A DNA stretch of 64,000 nt from Streptomyces neyagawaensis (lineage in GTDB: Bacteria > Actinomycetota > Actinomycetes > Streptomycetales > Streptomycetaceae), in NCBI RefSeq assembly GCF_023516595.1, contig NZ_JAMGBG010000001.1:62001-126000 (forward strand), in the 5' to 3' direction. Positions 1 through 7,786 of the stretch are shown here, in pieces. The notes under the pieces are model-generated. The model was not told where the DNA came from, searched no databases, and saw nothing but the letters and a program-made list of their open reading frames with translations. Made by a program: the position numbers and the translations under genes. Every line of letters starts with the position of its first letter. The stretch's first letter is position 1.

Positions 1-118
1 CGGCTTCGCTCGCTGACGGTGCCCCGGCAGGGGGCGGTGGCGCCTTGTCCGTAGAGCAGGCGGACAGCGTAAGACAGGCAAGAAGGGTTGCGGTGAGAGC
101 GCGGTGACTCCATGTCAT
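1..118 (-). CDS. Putative secreted lipoprotein, N-terminal part (runs off left edge)
   Basis: Reading leftwards from an ATG at 118-116, the frame stays open to the window edge. It encodes a short basic start (MTWSHR), a hydrophobic stretch of about 12 residues and a lipobox LSAC at about residue 21, followed by a Thr/Asp/Pro-rich linker with PPPPAGAPSA. This is the classic layout of a Streptomyces lipoprotein cleaved before Cys and anchored to the outer face of the membrane. An AGG-containing stretch lies just upstream of the ATG. Only about 39 residues are inside the window, so the function of the mature protein cannot be judged. Confidence 0.6.
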   Translation of the reverse strand, partial: MTWSHRALTATLLACLTLSACSTDKAPPPPAGAPSASEA

Positions 119-354
119 GTGATCAACCTAGCCTCGCAGCCATCACAGGACTCGACAAGATCCGAAAGAGACGCCCCAGGCCGCGGGCCTGCTCGACGCT
201 CAAACAGACAGCGGCCAGCGCACCGCCGAGGCATGACTCCTGCCCCCGATGATCGCCCGCTCCGGGCCCGGCCGCCCTGGTTCCTCGCGGCGACGAGGGG
301 ACTGCCAAGTGCGGATGGCCGTGATGTCTGAGGCGCGTACTAGCGTGTGGTGCC

Positions 355-831
355 ATGGCTGACGTCTTCGAACTCATGCTCACGATGGATCTGGTCGGCG
401 ACATGTCGCAGGAGGAACTCTCCGAGCTCCGCTGGCACCTCGGACTGGGCACCGAGCCGAACGTCCTCCGCATCGTGACCGACTTTCCCGTCGTAGTAGA
501 GGATGACCACGGAAAGCCTGTGATCGAGAACCAACCCGAGCCACTCCTGGCCCAGCACAGCCAGGCATCCAAGGTGGGTGGTTCCCTGGCCTCAGTCCTG
601 GAACGCAGGCAGGACACCGAGGCGGACGCCTGGAGACTGACCAGCCGGCAGGAGATCCACCCCGACGACTTCGAGCGCGCCGGGCAGCTCCTCACCTGGC
701 TCGCGACCAAGGCCGACGGACAACACCGGGGCCGCGACGGGCGGGTCACCTTGGGTTGGACCCGGTTCTACGAAGATCCCCAGCCCGAGCCGCTGGTGGT
801 GCGTGACGGTGCAGTGATCTGGCCGTCGTAG
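355..831 (+). CDS. Hypothetical protein, 158 aa
   Basis: This is a soluble, acidic protein with no signal peptide or membrane segment. The first 60 residues contain MADVFELMLTMDL, acidic helices and the motif LRWHLGLG. The middle is Gln/Glu-rich, and the C-terminus has alternating charged and aromatic residues ending with GAVIWPS. I do not recognise a named domain. The ATG at 355 has no convincing ribosome binding site. Codon use shows the usual strong third-position GC, which supports a real gene. It stands alone between the edge lipoprotein and a decayed zinc-ribbon gene. Confidence 0.6.
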   Translation: MADVFELMLTMDLVGDMSQEELSELRWHLGLGTEPNVLRIVTDFPVVVEDDHGKPVIENQPEPLLAQHSQASKVGGSLASVLERRQDTEADAWRLTSRQEIHPDDFERAGQLLTWLATKADGQHRGRDGRVTLGWTRFYEDPQPEPLVVRDGAVIWPS

Positions 832-1021
832 CCGGGAGGCATGAACCTCGTGGCCCGGCTCACGGCCGGCACGTTCCCGCTGGCGCACCCCGTCCGGGAA
901 GTCGGCGGGGGCCTGCTCCAGGCCCCGTGAGCGAGTCGCTGGAGCGGGAGAGAACACGGGTTCGCCGGCCCGGTCAAAGCGGTTTACTGAACCAGCTGCC
1001 GTGGCCCCGGGCTGCCCATGA

Positions 1022-1238
1022 CTAAGCCGCGGCCCCTGGCCCACGCTGGTGCCGACCGTCCTCGGTGACCACGATGACCGGAGGGCACGGCGGGCAGGAG
1101 AACAACGCCTGAGACCTCGATCCACCGCCACCCCTGCTGCCATAGAGGCCGGTGATCGCGGTCCTCGGGGACGTCTGCTGTCGCACCACACCGGGTGCAG
1201 GTGATCACGTCGGCAGGGCGGGGCGAGGACATACACAC
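1022..1238 (-). pseudogene. Small zinc-ribbon protein, split by one frameshift
   Basis: On the minus strand, a frame starting at 1238 (GTG, with an ATG two codons later) encodes DVITCTRCGATADV and ends in WRWIE. The adjacent frame then continues with RSQALFSCPPCPPVIVV and stops at 1022-1024. Joined, the two halves give a CxxC...CxxC zinc ribbon of about 70 residues, with a typical WxW between the cysteine pairs. Neither frame alone has both cysteine pairs, so a single-base frameshift near 1110-1125 is the simplest reading. A sequencing error is possible. The rest of the 832-1388 stretch shows nothing else I can support. Confidence 0.45.
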
Positions 1239-1388
1239 ACGGTACCGGCGAGCAGACGGTGCACGGCGGCCGCGTCCCGCTTACGCGCCGCTGCCCGGCC
1301 GCATCCGCAGTGAGAAGGGCATCCGTTGGGGCGGTCGTCCCCTCGCCGATGCCGCATGACCAGCCCGGCGACCTTGCCCGGCCGGGTC

Positions 1389-2093
1389 CTAGCAGTAGCC
1401 GTGCACCCTGGCGCCGGCAGGAGCGAGGTTGGGCCAGGGATGTCCTGCTCTGTCGGAGGCAGCGGACCGTAGGAGGTCCAGAATCGTGCACCCCGGGTAG
1501 CCCTGAAAACTCGCGTAGGCGCCGCGGTAGTAGCAGCTCCAGTAGCTCACGACCCGCCGTTGAGTGCGCGCGAAGAAGGCAGGGTTGTCTACGAGGAACT
1601 GTCCGTAAGCGAGGTGGCCGCAGGCGCCGGGCGTGGCGAGATCACGGAGCTCATCGCGGATGACGACCAGGATCTCCAAGACGTACTCGCCAACCAGCTG
1701 CACGACGAAGGGGACGACCCATGGGTCAGTGGAACCAACGACCTTCTCCAGGTGGCGCTGCCTGACCATGCCGTCGCAGTGCCTTGAGTACAGGCAGTGC
1801 AGAAGCTGTTGTTGGCGCGACGAAAGCGACGCCACCGCGTCAGTTGGCGGCTCGTCGTTGTAGAGGCGCCCGGGGATCAAAATTTGCTGGCCCTCGACAG
1901 CGACCGAGAACGAGGCATGCCGCTGGAGCCGAGAATCAGGCATCACTGCCAGGACTGCCTGGGCATCGCTTGCAAGCTCGGCTGGGAACGCCGTGATCAA
2001 CGGATTGCTGCGGTCGGAAAGCTGCTGCACGAGCCGAGCATAGGCGGATGCGTCGGCCAGGTAGCCGGCGTTAATGGCCCCACACCCGCCCAA
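1389..2093 (-). CDS. Conserved hypothetical protein, 234 aa
   Basis: This is a globular protein without a signal peptide. Features visible are FSVAVEGQQILIPGRLYNDEPPTD near residues 82-105, a LLHCLYSRHCDGMVRQRHLEK segment, PWVVPFVVQLVGEYVLEI (buried helix) and a Tyr/Cys-rich end (SYWSCYYRGAY). From memory this pattern recurs in Streptomyces proteins of unknown function; no domain name is known to me. The longest frame begins at a TTG at 2093 without a clear ribosome binding site, so the true start may be further in. It is convergent with nothing and lies just after the FG-GAP gene on the same strand. Confidence 0.6.
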   Translation of the reverse strand: MGGCGAINAGYLADASAYARLVQQLSDRSNPLITAFPAELASDAQAVLAVMPDSRLQRHASFSVAVEGQQILIPGRLYNDEPPTDAVASLSSRQQQLLHCLYSRHCDGMVRQRHLEKVVGSTDPWVVPFVVQLVGEYVLEILVVIRDELRDLATPGACGHLAYGQFLVDNPAFFARTQRRVVSYWSCYYRGAYASFQGYPGCTILDLLRSAASDRAGHPWPNLAPAGARVHGYC

Positions 2094-2118
2094 CCCGGCG
2101 AAGGTATGCGTCAGAGCA

Positions 2119-3543
2119 CTAGTTGGGCAGTTCGGCCCAGAAGTTGGCGAGGGAGGTGAGGTTCAGGTTGTTGGCGTCGAGGAGGAGGGAACCCTTGCCT
2201 GTGGGGCCCGAGGAGGTGCCGGGGAGGATGTGCAGACGGCCCGCTTCGGGGGCTGCGGCGATGAGTTCGGCCCGGCCGTCCCGGGTCAAGTCCCGCAGGA
2301 GGAGCGACTCCCCCAGCCAGGCGTCGTTGCGCTCGTTCGGTTCGCCCTCGACACCGGCCGTGGCGTAGTCGTACAGACGGGCGTTCTTGCCGGTGAGGCC
2401 CGACTTGCCGCCGCGCAGGACCGTGACACCGCCCATGCGGAAGAGGCTGTCGCCGATGGCCTCGCCCGGGGCGCCGATCGCGAGATCGGGGTAGCCATCG
2501 CCGTCGGTGTCGCCGGCCGACACGTCGCTGCCGAAGGTGTCGGAGGATTCAGGAGAGCCGGGCACTCCGGGCGTCGCCTGGGTGATCCGCCGGGGCGAGC
2601 GGCCGGGGCCGGTGGAGGTGCCGGGGAAGACGTACACCGTGCCGCCCTTGCCTGAGCGGCGGCTACCGAGCGCGAGGTCGCCGTAGCCGTTGCGGTCGAA
2701 GTCGGCGATGGTGGCGCTCGCTTGCGTCAGGAGGTTGGCACCGTCGGGCAGGGGCATCCTCTTGGTTCGCTTCGGGGCGCCGGGGCCGCCCTTGTAGAAC
2801 CAGACGCCGTTGCCCTCCTTGCCGGAGCCGTGGGCGTCCCAGTCCCAGCCGAGCACGGCGAAGTCGGCTGTTCCGTCCTTGGTGACCTTCCCGGACACCA
2901 CGGTGTACGACTCGATGTGGTCGCCGTGGGTCGGGTCGAGGTTGGTCGCCTTGCCGCGCTTGCCGGACTCGGTGAACGGGCCCCGCAGGTACCAGATGTT
3001 CCGGCCGTCGACCGCGACGACGTCCTGCTTGCCGTCCTTGTCGAAGTCACCGACGGCTAGGTCGTTCGCGAAGCCGCGGTCGCGGTACTGCGGGTTGCGG
3101 TGGGAACTGCCCCTGGTGAGACCGGACTTCGAGCCCCACAGGACGGTGAAGGTGCCGTTGTACCGGCCGTCGTTCTCGCCGGGAGCCGTCGCCAGGACGT
3201 CCGCGTAACCGTCCGAGTTCAGATCCGCCGTGGTGATGGTGGTACCGAAGTGGTCCGACGCCTCAGCGGCACCTGGAATGCCGGGGCTGTTCTGTGAGAC
3301 GACCGTGCGTCGGGCCGGGTCGAGTCCCTTGGCCGTGCCCCAGATGACGATGACAGCGCCCGCCCGCTTCTTGCCGTCGATCGTGGCGCCACGGTCACCC
3401 ATGGCGAGGTCGCGCCAGCCGTCGCCGTTGAAGTCGTCGGCGTGCTTGGCAGGGGCGGCGGTGGCCGGGGGCGCGGGGAGGGCCGGAACGGCTGTCAGGA
3501 GGGCGGTGGTCAGGACGGTCAGGGGGAGCGTGCGCTTGCGCAA
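2119..3543 (-). CDS. Secreted FG-GAP/VCBS repeat protein (integrin-like beta-propeller)
   Basis: The protein is exported: a basic LRKRTLPL start is followed by a hydrophobic core and an Ala-rich cleavage site (PATAAPAKHA). I choose TTG at 3543 because a GGAG lies about 10 bases upstream and everything further 5' is not signal-like. The mature part is a chain of about six FG-GAP blades, each with a calcium-binding DxNxDGxxDL loop: DFNGDGWRDLAMGD, DLNSDGYADV, DFDKDGKQDV, DFDRNGYGDLALG, DTDGDGYPDLAIGAPGE and DLTRDGRAEL. Such propellers bind ligands or cell-wall sugars outside the cell. There is no catalytic domain, so the partner is unknown. There is no operon partner. Confidence 0.85.
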   Translation of the reverse strand: MRKRTLPLTVLTTALLTAVPALPAPPATAAPAKHADDFNGDGWRDLAMGDRGATIDGKKRAGAVIVIWGTAKGLDPARRTVVSQNSPGIPGAAEASDHFGTTITTADLNSDGYADVLATAPGENDGRYNGTFTVLWGSKSGLTRGSSHRNPQYRDRGFANDLAVGDFDKDGKQDVVAVDGRNIWYLRGPFTESGKRGKATNLDPTHGDHIESYTVVSGKVTKDGTADFAVLGWDWDAHGSGKEGNGVWFYKGGPGAPKRTKRMPLPDGANLLTQASATIADFDRNGYGDLALGSRRSGKGGTVYVFPGTSTGPGRSPRRITQATPGVPGSPESSDTFGSDVSAGDTDGDGYPDLAIGAPGEAIGDSLFRMGGVTVLRGGKSGLTGKNARLYDYATAGVEGEPNERNDAWLGESLLLRDLTRDGRAELIAAAPEAGRLHILPGTSSGPTGKGSLLLDANNLNLTSLANFWAELPN

Positions 3544-3710
3544 GGTGAGGGACTCCGTGGCGAGGGTGGGAGGGCCGGCGTCCAAGCAGACACGGGCCCC
3601 GGACCGGATTCTCTGGCTGTCAGGGAGGTTGCCGAACAGGAGACTGATGAAGTGGCAGGAGGGTTGTGCGGAAGCCCCCGGGAAACTTCGGGGCCGTTGC
3701 CGCCCATACA

Positions 3711-3836
3711 GCAGCACCTGAGATAGCGCCCGAGGCGGCCCGGCTGACCAAGGGCAAGGCGCGTCCGGACGGGGCGGCTCCCGGCGACGAGGCCTTCAAC
3801 AGCGAGGGCTGGACCGCGATCCGGGAGGCTGCATGA
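3711..3836 (+). pseudogene. 3' scrap of a lost gene
   Basis: In the gap between the FG-GAP gene and the YrhB gene, one plus-strand frame reads PEIAPEAARLTKGKARPDGA, then PGDEAFNSEGWTAIREAA, and stops at 3834-3836. The codon bias is coding-like but there is no start codon or ribosome site of its own. It looks like the C-terminal end of a gene whose 5' part was deleted. I cannot assign a family. Confidence 0.25.
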
Positions 3837-3905
3837 GACGTATGGCTACCTGAAGGCGTCCTTTCGTGATTGCCCACTCGGGTAGGTGGGGTGGATGCTG
3901 CCTGA

Positions 3906-4445
3906 ATGATCGACCGTGAGTTCGCCGTCCGGCTCGTGGAGGCGCAGCTGGAGCGTGAGTCGCCGGGGCAACTGCGAGTGACGGATGTCAGGGAGCACGA
4001 ACTGGTGTGGGTTGTCTCCTACCAGTCGGCGGAGTACCTGCGGACGGGAGACCCCTCTCGGATGCTGGTGGGTGGTGGCCCGTTTCTCGTCGATCGCATT
4101 GACGGCGGGCTGCACTCCATCGGTGGGCTGTCCGCGCACACCGGCGCGTGGGAAGACGACTACCGGACCCGCATCCGCAAGACGGCCACACGAACAGTGG
4201 TGGACGACCTGCACGACGAGCTACGCCGCACGGCGGCAACACGCGGGCGGATCTTCGCCATGCATGTGCTGCGGAAGAAGGTTCCGGTGCTTGCCCACGC
4301 GGAGGTCATTGAATACGTCAATGCTGTGCAGAGCGGCTCAGCACCGGCCCATCTCTTGGCTATCTCCACTGCGGCCCTCGTCCCCCAACTGGACCCCGTC
4401 CTCGGCGTGCGCACCATCCAGCCAGGACAACACACCACCGGCTGA
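3906..4445 (+). CDS. YrhB/Imm35-type immunity domain protein
   Basis: The N-terminal 90 residues match what I know of the YrhB (immunity protein 35) family: MIDREFAVRLVEAQLERE, a strand-rich core with HELVWVVSYQSAEYL, and then a GGGPFLVDRIDGGLHSIGG segment. Members are small cytoplasmic proteins often found as antidotes in polymorphic-toxin loci, although many Streptomyces copies are orphans. The C-terminal half (VVDDLHDELRRTAATRGRIF onward) is helical and not recognised. No toxin gene is adjacent. Instead both flanks (3711-3836 and 4448-4570) hold scraps of broken genes, so this may be a surviving orphan. The start is ATG 3906; no strong ribosome site is visible. Confidence 0.65.
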   Translation: MIDREFAVRLVEAQLERESPGQLRVTDVREHELVWVVSYQSAEYLRTGDPSRMLVGGGPFLVDRIDGGLHSIGGLSAHTGAWEDDYRTRIRKTATRTVVDDLHDELRRTAATRGRIFAMHVLRKKVPVLAHAEVIEYVNAVQSGSAPAHLLAISTAALVPQLDPVLGVRTIQPGQHTTG

Positions 4446-4447
4446 GC

Positions 4448-4570
4448 TCAAGCCGTCAGCTGGTAGTCCGGAGAATCGTCGGCGGCGACCCGCGCGGCGA
4501 CCTTGGGCCGGTGCTGCGCCAGCCCCGGGCGACGCCGCGTCGCCGCGCTCGCCCATGTAGGCGGTGGTGG
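4448..4570 (-). pseudogene. 3' scrap of an unidentified gene
   Basis: On the minus strand a frame reading GLAQHRPKVAARVAADDSPD and then YQLTA stops at 4448-4450. A neighbouring frame just upstream reads GVDTEVTTTAYMGERGDA. The two together look like the C-terminal end of a frameshifted, 5'-truncated gene. No start codon or ribosome site is associated. The family is not recognised and confidence is low. Confidence 0.22.
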
Positions 4571-4696
4571 TGACCTCCGTGTCGACCCCGGCATCCCTGA
4601 GGAGCTATGAGGCGCAACTCCCGTACAACCCAGGCTCTGTTTCCCGCATCAAAATCAGCGACTACACACAGGTCCACCTTCGACCAAAGGGAAGGC

Positions 4697-5209
4697 ATGC
4701 GTGGTATGCGCCGGATTCTCCATGTGGGAGCAACCGCCCTCGCGCTCGCGGCAGGGCTCGTAGCCGGTTCTTCCGGGACATCACAGGCAGCGGCGTCGGA
4801 CTGCGCGGGAGGCGTGAACGGCTTCACCGACATTCCCGACAGTCTCAGCGGCCGCGGCGTGGCGGGGGCGGGAGCAGTGATAGCCAACTTCGGCGGCAGG
4901 CCGTGGGCCATCGCCTCGTACGAGATGCACACCGGCACTGTCGGGGGCCGACAGATGGGGTGGGGTGTTCTGAGCACCAGCTCCAGCACGTGGGGCCCCA
5001 GTGCCATGGGAAGGGTCTGGATGGACGTCACCAACGACGGCAAGAAGTCGTGGATCCAGTGCGGCCCGTTCGATACAACTGCGCGCGGCGCCAGGATCAC
5101 AACCCCGGCCTACCCGACCAGCAACTCGGCGAGTCGGGCCTTCCGCGTCTGCGCGCAGGTGAGCAGCGTTTCCCCCCAGAGCGACATCCTCTGCACGCCG
5201 TGGTGGTAG
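4697..5209 (+). CDS. Small secreted protein of unknown function
   Basis: A basic MRGMRRIL start, a hydrophobic core and an AxA-type end (SGTSQAAA) make a Sec signal peptide of about 35 residues. The mature part of about 135 residues has conserved-looking Cys residues (SDCAGG, WIQCGPF, FRVCAQV, ILCTPWW) that could form two disulfides, and is rich in Ser/Thr/Gly. The ATG at 4697 follows AAGGGAAGG; a second ATG at 4706 with better spacing is equally possible. I do not recognise a catalytic motif. It resembles small cysteine-stabilised Streptomyces exoproteins. Confidence 0.7.
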   Translation: MRGMRRILHVGATALALAAGLVAGSSGTSQAAASDCAGGVNGFTDIPDSLSGRGVAGAGAVIANFGGRPWAIASYEMHTGTVGGRQMGWGVLSTSSSTWGPSAMGRVWMDVTNDGKKSWIQCGPFDTTARGARITTPAYPTSNSASRAFRVCAQVSSVSPQSDILCTPWW

Positions 5210-5275
5210 TCCACGACGCTTGGGAACAGGACCTGTCCGCAAGCCCTCTCGACAGTTGAGCAGGTCCCTTCAGGT

Positions 5276-5566
5276 CTACAGTGACCGGAGCGCGGCAGCG
5301 CAGTCGGGGCGCTCCCACTGCCGCATGTTGGGCGGGAACCAAGGCGCTTCTGGTCCAGCGGGTTGGTAGTTCACCCGTTCCATGTCCAGGGTTGGCTTGC
5401 CGCAGAACGTCCGGTCGTCCGCATCGGCCGGTGTGTCCGGGTCGGCCGGGGCGGCGTGAACAGCCTCGATGTACCCGACCGGGTCGCCGGGACCGAAGTC
5501 CTCCGACAGTTCCTTGCGTAGCTCGCGCAGCACCACGATCGCCATGTGGCCACTGTCGGCGCTCAC
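5276..5566 (-). CDS. Small hypothetical protein, 96 aa
   Basis: The frame starts at GTG 5566, whose bases overlap the TGA of the upstream fragment (GTGA), suggesting translational coupling. It encodes an N-terminal helix (MAIVVLRELRKELSEDFGPG), an acidic linker, and a C-terminal half with TFCGKPTLDMERVNY and ERPDCAAALRSL, which carry a Cys pair that might bind metal. I do not know the family. It looks like one of the small coupled genes of integrated Streptomyces elements, which would fit the degraded neighbourhood. Confidence 0.45.
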   Translation of the reverse strand: MSADSGHMAIVVLRELRKELSEDFGPGDPVGYIEAVHAAPADPDTPADADDRTFCGKPTLDMERVNYQPAGPEAPWFPPNMRQWERPDCAAALRSL

Positions 5567-5757
5567 CGCAGCCGCCGCATCCCGGGGGCGTCGTCCAACA
5601 TGGAAAGCCCGCACGGCGCGTACCCGTCGGGCCCTCGGTGTTCCTCCGGTCGCCAACGGGCAGCGCTCAGCGGGGGGGTTGCCTTGGTGGCATCCCGGAA
5701 GGCCGGCAGCCAACCCTTGCGTCGCCACCATCTGCGGGTTGATGCCGCCGTCCAGGT
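5563..5757 (-). pseudogene. Fragment upstream of the 96-aa gene
   Basis: An open frame of about 64 codons without its own start reads RRWWRRKGWLPAFRDATKAT, then RWRPEEHRGPDGYAPCGLSM, and ends with LDDAPGMRRLR at a TGA overlapping the next gene's GTG. The composition and coupling look genuine, but the 5' end is missing: a stop lies immediately upstream. A different frame from 5760 to 5850 (LNDQVAGIGQMVVPGTPRDS) may belong to the same broken gene. Confidence 0.3.
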
Positions 5758-5855
5758 TCAGGAGCGCGTCCAGGATGTGCAGGGAATCACGCGGGGTGCC
5801 CGGGACGACCATCTGCCCGATGCCGGCGACCTGGTCGTTTAATGGCGGGAGGGGG

Positions 5856-6575
5856 TTATTCCGACCGTGCACGATTCCCTCTGCTGATCTCGGGGTCGGT
5901 GCGATTGGCGCTCTGCAAGCGGCGGGCAGATCCCTCCGGGGTGAAGGTGAAGCCGTCCGTGAACAGGGTGCCGCCGTGCCGGAAGGCCCAGAGAACGGGT
6001 TCGGCATGGACGGAGGCCGACGACGAGCTTGGATCCGCCGTGAAGCTGTTCCAGAGGTGGAAGCAGAGCAGGGTGTCGTCGCGTTGGTCGGTCGCGTAGG
6101 CCAGCGTCTTGGGGTAGTTGGGGTTGTTTCCCCCGAAGAGGACCGAGGGCGGGCCGAACGCCGTGACAACGTCGCTGAGGAGACGGTCCTTGCGGCACCA
6201 GGTCTCGCTGACGCGACGGATCTCGTGGTGCTCGGCCGAGGTGAGGGTCCGGTCGAGTTGCAGCCATCCCTGGCGGTGTGCGATCTCGGCGTAGACCGAG
6301 GCCACGGCGCCCTCGTGTGCATCCCCCCAGAGATCTTGAAAGGCTCCGCGCACGCCGGTGGAGGAGGATCCTCGGCGGGTTTGCAGGTCCTTCAGTTCCT
6401 GCTGCCAGGCCTGCTCGGAGGCGTCCGCGAACGCCACCGCGTCGAGGTAGAGCCTGATCGCGGTCTCACCGCCGTACATTCCTGGGCGGCGCAGGGCGCC
6501 GTTCAGGTGCGTGACCAGGTAGTCGAGCACTTCTTGGGCTGTGCGCCCGTCGTTGCGTCCAGTCGGCTCGGTCAT
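5856..6575 (-). CDS. Hypothetical protein, 239 aa
   Basis: This is a soluble protein with no export signal. The start MTEPTGRNDGRTAQEVLDYL is a helix, followed by GALRRPGMYGGETAIRLYLD, a motif reminiscent of proteins that carry an 'RPGMY' turn. The C-terminal third is aromatic and beta-like (LLCFHLWNSF, PVLWAFRHGGTLFTDGFTF). I do not recognise its function. ATG 6575 is the natural start. The last residues run into the degenerate region at 5760-5850, so the 3' end may be slightly altered. Confidence 0.6.
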   Translation of the reverse strand: MTEPTGRNDGRTAQEVLDYLVTHLNGALRRPGMYGGETAIRLYLDAVAFADASEQAWQQELKDLQTRRGSSSTGVRGAFQDLWGDAHEGAVASVYAEIAHRQGWLQLDRTLTSAEHHEIRRVSETWCRKDRLLSDVVTAFGPPSVLFGGNNPNYPKTLAYATDQRDDTLLCFHLWNSFTADPSSSSASVHAEPVLWAFRHGGTLFTDGFTFTPEGSARRLQSANRTDPEISRGNRARSE

Positions 6576-6759
6576 CGTCTGCCTTCATGTTGATCCTCGG
6601 CGCGTGCTGCGAGGCACTCGGCCCAGTCGCGTCGGGTATCTCGGGTGCGGATCGATTGTCCGGCATGTGAGGTACGTGGTGGCTTACAGACTTCTCTGAC
6701 GATTACCTGAGGGTTGTTCAGGCATGTGCGGCATGTTCGCGATGTGTACGCGCAGGGCT

Positions 6760-6781
6760 CTTCGGTTCGGAGGTACCGAAG
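6760..6781 (-). terminator. Hairpin, probable original terminator of the sigma-like/CBM2 gene
   Basis: CTTCGGT (6760-6766) pairs with ACCGAAG (6775-6781) around an 8-base loop. It lies directly beside the TA target site of the IS element. Before the insertion this hairpin followed the stop codon of the gene now ending at 7786; the IS has pushed it 1 kb away. Confidence 0.5.
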
Positions 6782-6784
6782 TTA

Positions 6785-7786
6785 GGACTTGTCCGGCCGA
6801 TCATGAACGGAGCCAGATGGCGAGGACTGCGGCAGTCGCAGTTCCGAGGAAGACATAGCCGCGCTTGTCGTAGCGGGTGGCCACGGCTCGGGAGTGCTTG
6901 AGCCGGTTGATCGCCCGTTCGACGGTGTTGCGTTTCTTGTACCGCTCTTCGTCGAAGCCAGGCAGTCGTCCGCCGCGTGACCCTTTGCGCAGGCGGGCGG
7001 CCTGGCTGTCGGTCTTATCCGGAATCGTGTGCCGGATGCCCCGGCGCCGCAGATACTCGCGGCACGGGCCGTTGCTGTAAGCCTTGTCCGCCGCGAGGCT
7101 GTCAGGCTTCCTGCGTGGCCTGCCCGGCCCGATCCGCGGGACGCGGATCTTCTCCAGCACAGGCGTGAACTGTGTGCAGTCCGCCCGCTGTCCCGGTGTG
7201 ACGATCAGGGACAGCGGGCGGCAGCGGCCGTCCGCGCTCAGATGGAGCTTGGTGGTGAACCCGCCGCGCGAGCGGCCCAGGCCCTCACCTCCTGCACCAC
7301 CTCCACCAGGCGGGCGACGAGGCTCTGCCACGGCGTTTCGCCCTGGTGTTCTACCGCAGCGTCCCCCTTTGACGCAGGCGCCGGCGGCGGTTCGGTGCGG
7401 GCACCGGCGGCGTACTGATGTGCCCGCACGATGGTGGAGTCGACCGAGATGTCCCAGTCGATCTCCCCAGCTGCGTCGGCCTCGGCCTGGACCTGCTGGA
7501 GCAGGCGTTCCCAGGTTCCGTCGGCCGACCACAGGCGGTGGCGTTCGTAGACGGTCTTCCACGGGCCGAACCGTTCCGGCAGGTCACGCCACTGAACGCC
7601 GGTCCGAACCCGGTGCAGAATCCCGTCGATCACCTGCCGATGATCCCGCCACCTGCCGCAACGCCTGTTGCTGACCGGCAGGAACGGCCGCAGCCGTTCC
7701 CACTCGGCATCGCTCAAATCGCCCCGCCCCATGTCCACATCAACGACCCGGACGCGGAGTAGTCACATGATCGTCCGGACAAGTCC
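6785..7786 (-). mobile_element. IS5-family insertion sequence, complete, 1002 bp
   Basis: The ends are inverted repeats: GGACTTGTCCGGCCGATCAT from 6785, and the reverse complement of 7765-7786, which reads GGACTTGTCCGGACGATCAT. Over 22 bases they match at 20. A TA dinucleotide flanks both ends (6783-6784 and 7787-7788), the target duplication expected for the IS427/IS1647 side of IS5. One transposase in two overlapping frames fills the element, and its stop codon lies inside the left repeat. The insertion is precisely in the stop codon of the adjacent CBM2 gene. Confidence 0.9.
6801..7738 (-). CDS. IS5-family transposase, two frames joined by likely programmed frameshift
   Basis: This is a DDE transposase. 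The first frame (7738 down to about 7300) begins LSDAEWERLRPFLP, the usual DUF4096-like helix-turn-helix start, and carries the first Asp in DISVDSTIVRAHQY. The second frame takes over near GPPGGGGAGGEGLGRSRGG and holds FTTKLHLSADG, the second Asp in DSLAADKAYS and the final Glu in NTVERAINRLK. The switch falls in a Gly/Arg-coding GC-rich run around 7290-7320, as in many IS427-group elements known to use ribosomal frameshifting. The start is GTG 7738 or ATG 7732. Both frames look intact, so the element may be active. Confidence 0.85.
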
